Below, one piece after another: positions 1 to 5,338 of a stretch of DNA of 5,338 bases (within the stretch, counting starts at the first letter, position 1; every line of letters begins with the position of its first letter). Source of the stretch: Pseudomonadota bacterium (GTDB lineage: Bacteria > Pseudomonadota > Alphaproteobacteria > Rhizobiales > Xanthobacteraceae). The position numbers were made by a program, and so were the translations under genes. Location: assembly GCA_023391175.1 (NCBI GenBank), contig JAEWBL010000197.1, positions 1 to 5,338 of the forward strand, written 5' to 3'. The notes under the pieces are model-generated. The model was given only the letters and a program-made list of their open reading frames with translations. It did no database searches and was not told the DNA's origin.

Positions 1-4
1 TTGT

Positions 5-38
5 GGGGGGCCCGGGGGGCCCAACACGGCCCCCCCCC
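5..38. repeat. G-run/C-run segment with hairpin potential
   Basis: Six Gs (5-10), CCC, six Gs (14-19), CCC, a short AACAC spacer, then GG followed by nine Cs (30-38). The G runs can pair with the C run to give a very stable hairpin, so this could be part of a transcription terminator of a gene to the left. No T-tract is visible on either side within the window, so that role is unproven. Such homopolymer G/C runs are also prone to sequencing or assembly error. Confidence 0.4.
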
Positions 39-145
39 GCAGGCTCCCTTCGCCCCTCATCGTCGTTTTGGCCCGCTCCCCGCGCGGCCGGGTCGGCGAC
101 GCCTTCTTGCCCACTCCTCAATGACCGCCTGACGTTTCCGTGATC

Positions 146-172
146 CCGCAGTGCGGAACCGCACGTGCGCGG
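146..172. promoter_or_regulatory. Overlapping inverted repeats, candidate operator of the pao operon
   Basis: Three inverted repeats are chained together: CCGCA-G-TGCGG (146-156), GTGCGG-AA-CCGCAC (151-164, perfect 6-bp arms) and CGCACGTGCG (160-169, perfect palindrome). In effect the half-site CCGCA occurs as a plus/minus/plus series at 146-150, 152-156 and 159-163, with a degenerate fourth half at 166-172. The cluster lies about 140-170 nt before the paoA start, a plausible place for a transcription factor site. No regulator gene is in the window, and the family of any binding protein cannot be inferred. Confidence 0.35.
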
Positions 173-295
173 TCGCGTTGGACGCCGGTTCGGCTGCGAC
201 CTCTGGCCGGCCGGCCCCATCCATGCGCATCCTGCGGCAACGGCCACGCTTGGGCCGCGCCCCATCCGATTCCATCAGCCACAGGCACCCGTCCG

Positions 296-302
296 AAGGA
301 GG
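296..302 (+). promoter_or_regulatory. Ribosome binding site of paoA
   Basis: AAGGAGG is a near-perfect Shine-Dalgarno sequence, 11 nt before the ATG at 314. It decides the start: the frame is open back to 140, but only the ATG at 314 has this signal and places the twin-arginine motif near the N-terminus. Confidence 0.8.
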
Positions 303-313
303 ATCAGGCACCC

Positions 314-958
314 ATGGCGAGCTCCCCCGATCTCGATATCAACCGGCGCGAGGTGATCCTCGCCGGGGCCGCCGCGGCGGTCGCCTCCTCCCTTCCCGGC
401 GGCGCCGAGGCCCAGCCCGCGCCGCTGCCGGCGGGGACCGGACCCAACCACGCGACGGTCTCCCTCACCGTCAACGGCGTCATCCGCGAGGTGGAGGTGG
501 ACACCCGCACCACCCTGCTCGACCTCTTGCGCGAAACCCTCCACCTCACCGGCACCAAGAAGGGCTGCGACCACGGCCAGTGCGGCGCCTGCACGGTGAT
601 TGTCGACGGGCGGCGGATCAATTCCTGCCTCTCCCTCGCGTTGATGCACGAGCACCAGAGCGTCACCACCATCGAGGGGCTCGGCTCGCCCGACCAGCTC
701 CATCCCATGCAGGCGGCTTTCGTGGAGCATGATGGCTACCAGTGCGGCTATTGCACCCCGGGGCAGATCTGCTCGGCGGTAGCGGTGCTCGCCGAGGTGA
801 AGGCCGACATTCCGAGCCATGTCACCGACGACCTCACCGTGCCTGTCGAACTCAGCGAGGCGGAAATCCGCGAGCGCATGAGCGGCAACATCTGTCGCTG
901 CGGCGCCTATTCCAACATCGTGGAGGCCATCGTCGAGGTGGCCGGGAGGCGCGCATGA
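314..958 (+). CDS. paoA: Periplasmic aldehyde oxidoreductase, [2Fe-2S] subunit PaoA (YagT)
   Basis: This is the iron-sulfur electron-transfer subunit (214 aa) of the PaoABC aldehyde oxidoreductase, a xanthine oxidase family enzyme. A Tat signal is visible at the N-terminus: N-R-R-E-V-I-L at residues 10-16, an alanine-rich hydrophobic stretch to about 26, and an A-E-A cleavage site ending near residue 33. The plant-ferredoxin-like domain (about 47-122) has C85, C90, C93 and C105 for the first [2Fe-2S] cluster. The helical domain (about 129-208) has C144, C147, C194 and C196 for the second, in the typical QCGYCTPGQ and GNICRCG contexts. All eight ligands are present. E. coli YagT is slightly longer (229 aa), mainly before the RR motif. 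The last codons overlap the paoB start by 4 nt (ATGA), which suggests translational coupling. Because PaoB and PaoC lack signals, this subunit likely guides export of the folded complex (known for the family). Confidence 0.95.
   Translation: MASSPDLDINRREVILAGAAAAVASSLPGGAEAQPAPLPAGTGPNHATVSLTVNGVIREVEVDTRTTLLDLLRETLHLTGTKKGCDHGQCGACTVIVDGRRINSCLSLALMHEHQSVTTIEGLGSPDQLHPMQAAFVEHDGYQCGYCTPGQICSAVAVLAEVKADIPSHVTDDLTVPVELSEAEIRERMSGNICRCGAYSNIVEAIVEVAGRRA
944..949 (+). promoter_or_regulatory. Ribosome binding site of paoB
   Basis: GGGAGG lies inside the end of paoA, 5 nt before the paoB ATG at 955. It supports the short, overlapping start over the frame's upstream extension to 742, which would lie wholly inside paoA. 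Confidence 0.7.
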
Positions 959-1905
959 AGCCCTTCACCTACGAGCGCGCCCTGAGCCCGGCCGATGCCG
1001 CGGGCGCAGCGGCGGCGACCCCCGGTGCCCGCTTCATCGCCGGCGGCACCAACCTCCTCGATCTCATGAAGCTGCAGATCGAGACGCCCGCCCACCTCAT
1101 CGACGTGAATGGCCTCGGCCTCGACCGCATCGAGGCGACGGACGACGGCGGCCTCAGGATCGGCGCGCTGGTGCGCAACACCGACCTCGCCGCCGACGCG
1201 CGGGTGCGGCGGGATTATCCGGTGCTCTCCCGCGCCCTGCTGGCGGGGGCTTCCGCCCAGCTGCGCAACAAGGCGACCACGGCCGGCAACCTGCTCCAGC
1301 GCACACGCTGCCCCTACTTCTATGACCCCGCGCAGGCCTGCAACAAGCGCGTGCCCGGCAGCGGCTGCGCCGCGCTCGGCGGCTATTCGCGCCAGCTCGC
1401 GGTGATCGGTGGATCGGACGCCTGCATCGCCACCCATCCGAGCGACATGGCGGTGGCCATGCGCGCCCTCGATGCGGTGGTGGAGACCATCCAGCCCCAC
1501 GGCCGCACCCGCCAGATCGCCATTGCGGACTTCCACCGCCTGCCCGGCGACACGCCGCACATCGAAACCGCGCTGGAGCTCGGCGAGCTCATCACTGCCG
1601 TGACCCTGCCGAAGCCGATAGGCGGGCGACAGGTCTACCGCAAGGTGCGCGATCGCGCCTCCTACGCCTTCGCCCTGGTCTCCGTCGCGGCGGTGATCCA
1701 GGAGGACGGCTCAGGACGCATCGCGCTGGGCGGCGTGGCGCACAAGCCGTGGCGGGTGGAGGAAGCGGAGGTCGAGCTGCCGCGCGGCGCCAAGGCTTTC
1801 AGCGAGCGCCTGCTCGCCGGCGCCAAGCCGACCAACGACAACGCCTTCAAGATCACGCTCGTGGAGCGCACCCTCGGTGCCGTGCTGGCGGACGGGAGGA
1901 ACTGA
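955..1905 (+). CDS. paoB: Periplasmic aldehyde oxidoreductase, FAD subunit PaoB (YagS)
   Basis: This is the flavin subunit (316 aa; E. coli YagS is 318 aa), which takes electrons from the PaoA clusters and hands them to an external acceptor. The FAD-binding domain (about 1-215) shows the FAD pyrophosphate-binding motif [11 protein letters not shown] at 29-39 and the second family motif [15 protein letters not shown] at 108-122. A CO dehydrogenase flavoprotein C-terminal-like domain follows (about 220-313), with the conserved [17 protein letters not shown] segment. The protein has exactly four cysteines, C119, C129, C138 and C157, all in the inserted region following the second FAD motif. E. 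coli PaoB is known to bind an additional [4Fe-4S] cluster through cysteines in this region, so the same is inferred here. It lies between paoA (4-nt overlap) and paoC (3-nt gap), so the three are surely one operon. It has no export signal. Confidence 0.95.
   Translation: MKPFTYERALSPADAAGAAAATPGARFIAGGTNLLDLMKLQIETPAHLIDVNGLGLDRIEATDDGGLRIGALVRNTDLAADARVRRDYPVLSRALLAGASAQLRNKATTAGNLLQRTRCPYFYDPAQACNKRVPGSGCAALGGYSRQLAVIGGSDACIATHPSDMAVAMRALDAVVETIQPHGRTRQIAIADFHRLPGDTPHIETALELGELITAVTLPKPIGGRQVYRKVRDRASYAFALVSVAAVIQEDGSGRIALGGVAHKPWRVEEAEVELPRGAKAFSERLLAGAKPTNDNAFKITLVERTLGAVLADGRN
1894..1900 (+). promoter_or_regulatory. Ribosome binding site of paoC
   Basis: GGGAGGA occupies the last codons of paoB and is 8 nt before the paoC ATG at 1909, an ideal spacing that fixes that start. 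Confidence 0.75.
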
Positions 1906-1908
1906 CCC

Positions 1909-4122
1909 ATGAAGTTCGAGACCCCTGCCGCCGACAATCCCATCGACCAGCTCAAGGTCATCGGCCGTCCGCTGCCGCGCATCGACGGGCCGTTCAAGAC
2001 CACGGGCACGGCGCCCTATGCCTATGAGCGGCACGACGTGGCGCCCACCGCCGCCCACGGCTTCGTGGTGGGCACGACCATCGCCAAGGGCCGCGTTACC
2101 GCCATCGACACGGCTGCGGCGGAAGCGGCGCCGGGCGTGCTCGCGGTTGTCACCGCCGCCAATGCCGGCCCCCTGAAGAAGGGCAGCAACAACACGGCGC
2201 AGCTCATCGCCGGGCCCGAGGTGGAGCATTATCACCAGGCCGTGGCGCTGGTGGTGGCGGACACGTTCGAGCAGGCCCGCGCTGCCGCTGCTCTGGTGAA
2301 GGTGGACTATGCGCCCGCCGAAGGCGCCTTCGACCTCGCCAAGGCCATGGACAGTGCCGTGAAGCCTGAGAAGGGCGACGGCATGGGCGGGGCGGCCGAC
2401 ACGGCGGTGGGCGATTTCCACGGCGCCTTCTCCGCTGCGGCCGTGCGCCTCGACGCCACCTATTCCACCCCCGACCAGTCCCACGCCATGATGGAGCCCC
2501 ACGCCTCCACCGCCGCCTGGGAGGGCGACCGGCTGACGGTGTGGACCTCCAACCAGATGATCGAGTGGGGCCGCAGCGATCTCGCGAAAATGCTCGGCCT
2601 GCCCAAGGACAAGGTGCGGCTGGTGTCGCCTTTCATCGGCGGAGGCTTCGGCGGCAAACTGTTCGTGCGCGCGGATGCGCTGCTGGCGGCCTTGGGTGCG
2701 CGGGCGGCGCGGCGGCCGGTGAAGGTGGCGCTGCACCGGCACCTGATCGCCAACAACACCACCCACCGCCCGGCCACCATCCAGCGCATCCGCATCGGCG
2801 CGGGGCGGGACGGGCGCATCACCGCCATCGGCCATGAAAGCTGGTCCGGCGACCTGCCCGGCGGCGGGCTGGAGACGGCGGTGAACCAGACGCGCCTGCT
2901 CTATGCCGGCGCGAACCGCCTGACCGCCATGCGGCTCGCCACCCTGAACCTGCCCGAGGGCAACGCCATGCGCGCTCCCGGCGAGGCGCCGGGCATGATG
3001 GCGCTGGAAATCGCCATGGACGAGATGGCGGAAAAGCTCGGCCTCGATCCGGTGGAGTTCCGCATCCTCAATGACACGGAGCGCGACCCCGAAAATCCGG
3101 ACCGCCCCTTCTCCCAGCGCCAGCTGGTGGCTTGTCTTCGCCTCGGCGCCGAACGGTTCGGCTGGAGCCGGCGCAATCCCAAGCCGGGGCAGGTGCGCGA
3201 GGGCGACGTTCTGGTGGGCCTCGGCATGGCCGCCGGCTTCCGCAACAACCTGCTCATGAAGTCCGGCGCGCGGGTGCGGCTCGATGGCGAGGGCCGGGTG
3301 ACGGTGGAAACCGCCATGACCGACATCGGCACCGGCAGCTACACCATCCTTGCCCAGACGGCGGCGGAGATGATGGGCGTTCCGCTCGACAAGGTGCGCG
3401 TGGTGCTGGGCGATTCCGATCTGCCGGCCTCCTGCGGATCGGGCGGCCAGTGGGGCGCCAACAACGCCACCTCCGGCGTCTATGCAGCGTGCGTGAAGCT
3501 GCGCGAGGAGGTGGCCCGCAAGCTCGGCTTCAATTCGCAGGAAGCCGTGTTCGCCGATGGCGAGGTGCGCGCCGGCAACCGGGCCGTGCCCCTGGCCCAG
3601 GCGGCGGGCGCGGACGGGCTGACGGCGGAGGACACCATCGAATATGGCGACCTCGGCAAGCGCTACCAGCAATCCACCTTCGCCGGCCATTTCGTGGAGG
3701 TGGCGGTGGATGCGGCCACCGGCGAGGCGCGGGTGCGGCGGATGCTGGCGGTGTGCGCGGCGGGGCGCATCCTCAACCCCAAGACGGCGCGCAGCCTGGT
3801 GATCGGCGCCATGACCATGGGCGTCGGCGCCGCCCTGTTCGAGGAACTCGCGGTGGACACGCGCCACGGCTTCTTCGTCAACCATGACCTCGCCGGCTAC
3901 GAGGTGCCCGTGCATGCGGACATCCCGCACCAGGAGGTCATCTTCCTCGACGAGACCGACCCCATGTCCTCGCCCATGAAGGCGAAGGGCGTGGGCGAGC
4001 TCGGCCTGTGCGGGGTCGGCGCGGCGGTGGCCAATGCGCTTTACAACGCCACCGGGGTGCGGGTGCGGGACTATCCCATCACCCTCGACAAATACATCCA
4101 CCGCCTGCCGCAGGTGGGGTGA
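1909..4122 (+). CDS. paoC: Periplasmic aldehyde oxidoreductase, molybdenum cofactor subunit PaoC (YagR)
   Basis: This is the catalytic subunit (737 aa; E. coli PaoC is 732 aa), which oxidises aldehydes to carboxylic acids at a molybdenum centre. In E. coli the cofactor is molybdopterin cytosine dinucleotide and aromatic aldehydes are good substrates. The N-terminal a/b hammerhead domain spans roughly residues 25-140. Molybdopterin-binding domains follow, with FIGGGFGGK at 242-250, AMRAPGEAPG near 353-362 and CGSGGQWGANN at 509-519. The general base is E697 in KGVGELGLCG, and R445 in GFRNN matches the active-site Arg440 of E. coli PaoC. Both are shifted by the same five residues from the E. 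coli numbering (Glu692, Arg440, from memory), which supports an orthologous active site. The N-terminus (MKFETPAADNPIDQLKVIG) also closely matches E. coli PaoC. There is no signal peptide, so export is expected to depend on PaoA. The paoD chaperone gene is not directly downstream. Confidence 0.96.
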   Translation: MKFETPAADNPIDQLKVIGRPLPRIDGPFKTTGTAPYAYERHDVAPTAAHGFVVGTTIAKGRVTAIDTAAAEAAPGVLAVVTAANAGPLKKGSNNTAQLIAGPEVEHYHQAVALVVADTFEQARAAAALVKVDYAPAEGAFDLAKAMDSAVKPEKGDGMGGAADTAVGDFHGAFSAAAVRLDATYSTPDQSHAMMEPHASTAAWEGDRLTVWTSNQMIEWGRSDLAKMLGLPKDKVRLVSPFIGGGFGGKLFVRADALLAALGARAARRPVKVALHRHLIANNTTHRPATIQRIRIGAGRDGRITAIGHESWSGDLPGGGLETAVNQTRLLYAGANRLTAMRLATLNLPEGNAMRAPGEAPGMMALEIAMDEMAEKLGLDPVEFRILNDTERDPENPDRPFSQRQLVACLRLGAERFGWSRRNPKPGQVREGDVLVGLGMAAGFRNNLLMKSGARVRLDGEGRVTVETAMTDIGTGSYTILAQTAAEMMGVPLDKVRVVLGDSDLPASCGSGGQWGANNATSGVYAACVKLREEVARKLGFNSQEAVFADGEVRAGNRAVPLAQAAGADGLTAEDTIEYGDLGKRYQQSTFAGHFVEVAVDAATGEARVRRMLAVCAAGRILNPKTARSLVIGAMTMGVGAALFEELAVDTRHGFFVNHDLAGYEVPVHADIPHQEVIFLDETDPMSSPMKAKGVGELGLCGVGAAVANALYNATGVRVRDYPITLDKYIHRLPQVG

Positions 4123-4158
4123 GCGGGAAAAACATCCGCGCCGTGTCGGGTGCGTCGC

Positions 4159-4190
4159 GCGCCGTCCGTCCTTAGGGTGACGGGCGGCGC
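4159..4190 (+). terminator. GC-rich hairpin after paoC, possible terminator
   Basis: The arms 4159-4170 and 4179-4190 form a 12-bp stem with one G-T wobble (4165/4184) around an 8-nt loop (CTTAGGGT), starting 36 nt after the paoC stop. Position and stability fit an operon-end structure that stops polymerase or protects the mRNA 3' end. No T-tract follows, so it is not a classical intrinsic terminator. The right arm also belongs to a perfect 12-nt palindrome, GGCGGCGCCGCC at 4183-4194, which could form a competing fold. Confidence 0.45.
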
Positions 4191-4196
4191 CGCCGC

Positions 4197-4234
4197 CTCT
4201 AGAGCGCGATCCGATCAGATCGGCGCGTGCTCTG
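4197..4234. repeat. Imperfect palindromic intergenic element starting CTCTAGAGC
   Basis: Arms 4200-4216 and 4218-4234 are inverted around A4217: 13 Watson-Crick pairs, two wobbles and two mismatches in 17 positions, with the core CCGATC-A-GATCGG at 4211-4223. The left end carries the 8-nt palindrome CTCTAGAG (4197-4204). From memory, short palindromes with a CTCTAGAGC edge and a GATCCGATC-like core are scattered between genes of many Hyphomicrobiales genomes; this looks like a somewhat degenerate copy. Its right end is 2 nt from the next gene's Shine-Dalgarno sequence, so as RNA it would form a hairpin abutting that site. It has no T-tract and is unlikely to be an intrinsic terminator for paoC. 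Confidence 0.55.
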
Positions 4235-4236
4235 AC

Positions 4237-4242
4237 AGGGAG
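4237..4242 (+). promoter_or_regulatory. Ribosome binding site of the SRPBCC gene
   Basis: AGGGAG lies 7 nt before the ATG at 4250, in a purine-rich stretch. It is only 2 nt after the palindromic element at 4197-4234, so folding of that element could affect access to it. Confidence 0.7.
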
Positions 4243-4249
4243 AAGAGAC

Positions 4250-4693
4250 ATGCCCGGCTCCGTCCGCCTGCACCGCATCCTCACCACCAGCCCCGAGAAG
4301 GTCTATCGCGCCTTCATCGAGGCCGACGCGCTGGCCAAGTGGCTGCCGCCCAACGGCTACACCTGCACGGTGCATCACCTCGACGCCGTGGTCGGCGGCA
4401 CCTTCCGCATGTCGTTCCGCAACTTCACCACCGGCCACAGCGACGCCTTCGGCGGCGAGTTCCACGAGCTGATCCCCGGCGAACTCGTGCGCTACACGGA
4501 CCGCTTCGACACGGCTGCCTTGCCCGGCGACATCCATGTGACCATCGCATTGAAGAAGGTTTCCATGGGCACCGAGCTGGAGATCACCCAGAGCGGCATC
4601 CCGGACGTCATTCCCGTCGAGGCCTGCTATCTCGGCTGGCAGGAGTCGCTGCGCAATCTGGCCCGTCTGGTGGAGCCCGAGATCAAGCAATAG
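4250..4693 (+). CDS. SRPBCC family protein, AHSA1-like (function unknown)
   Basis: This 147-aa protein has the length and pattern of single-domain START/Bet v1-like proteins annotated as activator of Hsp90 ATPase 1-like (AHSA1). Visible family marks are the opening strand plus TSPEKVYRAFIEADALAKWLPPNG (13-36, with the conserved W31), the VGGTFRMSF strand (48-56), FGGEFHELIPGELVRYTDRFD (67-87) and the closing helix with GWQESLRNLARLVE (129-142). The fold gives a deep hydrophobic cavity for a small ligand, but the ligand cannot be told from sequence, and bacterial members are mostly uncharacterised. The AHSA1 label does not prove a role with Hsp90. There is no signal peptide or membrane segment, so it is likely cytoplasmic. 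It lies 127 nt after paoC behind two hairpins, so it may be transcribed by read-through or from its own promoter. A link to aldehyde oxidation is not shown. Confidence 0.88.
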   Translation: MPGSVRLHRILTTSPEKVYRAFIEADALAKWLPPNGYTCTVHHLDAVVGGTFRMSFRNFTTGHSDAFGGEFHELIPGELVRYTDRFDTAALPGDIHVTIALKKVSMGTELEITQSGIPDVIPVEACYLGWQESLRNLARLVEPEIKQ

Positions 4694-4735
4694 CGGTGGC
4701 TTTGTCGTTGCCGTCGCTCAAACGCCGCGCGGGCT

Positions 4736-5338
4736 TTACATCTGCGCCCAGCTTCGCAGCAGGTTGTGATAGACGTTGGTGAGCTGCAGCACGGCCGCCT
4801 CGTCGTCCGGCAGCCGGCTGCGTACGGCCATGATGGCGAGGTCGAGGTCGTAGAGCAGGGCGCGGCGGCCGTCGTCCGGGATCATGGACTGGGTCCAGAA
4901 GAAGGAGCCCCAGCGGCTGCCGCGGGTGATCTCGCGGACGCTGTGCAGGCTGCTCGCGGGATAGACCACCGCATGGCCAGCGGGCAGCTTCACCTCGTGG
5001 ACGCCGTAGCTGTCCTCGATGAGCAACTCGCCGCCGTCATAGTCGTCGGGATCGGTGAGGAAGACGGTGGTGGAGACATCCGCCCGCATCCGTCGCCCGG
5101 CACCCGGCACGGCGCGGATGGCGCCGTCCACATGGGCGCCGAACTTCATGCCCACGTCGTAGCGGTTGAACATGGGCGGCAGCACGTGGAGCGGCATGGC
5201 CGCCGAGTTGAACACCGGGTTGCGGCCGAGCGCGCGCAGGATGAGGTCGCCCAATTCCAGCGCCTCGGCCGACTCCACCGGGATCTGCAGATTCTGCTTG
5301 GACTTCGCCGCCTGCTCGCCGGCCGTCACGCGGCCGTC
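4736..5338 (-). CDS. piuC: PKHD-type Fe(II)/2-oxoglutarate hydroxylase, PiuC/YbiX family (partial, N-terminus beyond the window)
   Basis: The last 200 residues are visible. They align throughout with E. coli YbiX (225 aa): DGRVTAGEQ at the window edge, PPMFNRYDVGMKFGAHVDGAIR, VFLTDPDDYDGGELLIEDSYGVHEVKLPAGHAVVYPASSLHSV and the closing VYHNLLRSWAQM. The iron ligands are in HVD (His codon 5132-5134, Asp codon 5126-5128) and SLH (His codon 4943-4945). An arginine ten residues after the last His is the expected 2-oxoglutarate ligand. All are intact, so the gene looks functional. The GTG at 5327-5329 should not be taken as the start: the upstream codons Asp-Gly-Arg and this Val match family residues, so roughly 25-30 residues lie to the right of the window. 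Relatives are often iron-regulated and adjacent to TonB-dependent siderophore receptor genes, but the substrate is unknown. It converges on the SRPBCC gene across 42 nt in which I see no clear terminator. Confidence 0.93.
   Translation of the reverse strand, partial: DGRVTAGEQAAKSKQNLQIPVESAEALELGDLILRALGRNPVFNSAAMPLHVLPPMFNRYDVGMKFGAHVDGAIRAVPGAGRRMRADVSTTVFLTDPDDYDGGELLIEDSYGVHEVKLPAGHAVVYPASSLHSVREITRGSRWGSFFWTQSMIPDDGRRALLYDLDLAIMAVRSRLPDDEAAVLQLTNVYHNLLRSWAQM

Larger units (their letters stand above)
1..313. other. Non-coding leader upstream of paoA
   Basis: No credible gene was found in this stretch. The open frames here are short, arginine-rich and lack a ribosome binding site, as expected by chance in such GC-rich DNA. 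It holds runs of G and C at 1-40, a cluster of overlapping inverted repeats at 146-172, a 12-nt palindrome of alternating GGCC at 205-216, and the paoA Shine-Dalgarno sequence at 296-302. I could not identify a convincing -35/-10 pair, so the promoter of the pao operon is presumed to lie here but is not located. Whatever gene lies to the left ends before the window. Confidence 0.7.

Noticed and set aside
57..311. 84-aa minus-strand frame in the leader, which could look like a divergent regulator gene
   Set aside because: The product is arginine- and proline-rich with no DNA-binding fold or other family likeness and appears to be a GC-driven chance frame.
140..313. N-terminal extension of PaoA to the GTG at 140 (272 aa)
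   Set aside because: The extension shows no domain, would bury the Tat motif about 68 residues inside the protein, and ignores the strong Shine-Dalgarno site before the ATG at 314.
742..954. N-terminal extension of PaoB into paoA
   Set aside because: The ATG at 955 gives the family length and the conserved MKPFTYER start, and has GGGAGG 5 nt upstream.
1711..4287. An 858-codon open frame on the minus strand opposite paoC
   Set aside because: It is rich in His, Gly, Arg and Ala with no recognisable domain, and runs opposite a strongly conserved gene. Long antisense frames are expected in GC-rich genes with biased third positions.
4694..4735. Bidirectional terminator between the convergent genes
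   Set aside because: The 42 nt hold only a weak 3-bp-stem GC inverted repeat and no convincing hairpin with a T-tract on either strand.
4150..4782. 210-aa plus-strand frame overlapping the SRPBCC gene
   Set aside because: It is the +1 shadow frame of the SRPBCC gene, low in complexity and with no similarity to known proteins, while the frame from 4250 has clear family motifs.

Overview
The window carries a complete paoABC (yagTSR) operon for a periplasmic molybdenum-containing aldehyde oxidoreductase. It is followed by a small SRPBCC/AHSA1-like gene in the same direction and by the 3' part of a convergent PiuC/YbiX-type Fe(II)/2-oxoglutarate hydroxylase gene. The DNA is very GC-rich with strong G/C third-position bias. 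Together with a palindromic intergenic element of a type I associate with Hyphomicrobiales genomes, this suggests an alphaproteobacterium, perhaps of the Xanthobacteraceae. That placement is inference; no taxonomic marker is present.

Layout: 1-313 is non-coding leader, with a G/C-run segment at the very start (1-40), a cluster of overlapping short inverted repeats (146-172) and a strong Shine-Dalgarno sequence before paoA. 314-4122 is paoA-paoB-paoC: paoA and paoB overlap by 4 nt (ATGA), and paoB and paoC are 3 nt apart. 4123-4249 is an intergenic stretch with two consecutive stem-loop structures, the second ending 2 nt before the next ribosome binding site. 4250-4693 encodes the SRPBCC protein. 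4736-5338 (minus strand) is the hydroxylase, cut by the right window edge.

How the genes work together: PaoA (two [2Fe-2S] clusters, Tat signal), PaoB (FAD plus a four-cysteine set matching the extra [4Fe-4S] site of this family) and PaoC (molybdenum cofactor, catalytic Glu697 and Arg445) form one heterotrimer that oxidises aldehydes to carboxylic acids and passes electrons through the iron-sulfur clusters to FAD. Only PaoA has an export signal, so the assembled complex is expected to be carried across the membrane as a unit. The maturation chaperone gene paoD, which follows paoC in E. coli, is not next to the operon here. The SRPBCC gene and the hydroxylase have no evident functional link to it. 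I see no clearly new biological system; the most interesting signals are the repeats in the two non-coding stretches and the missing paoD.
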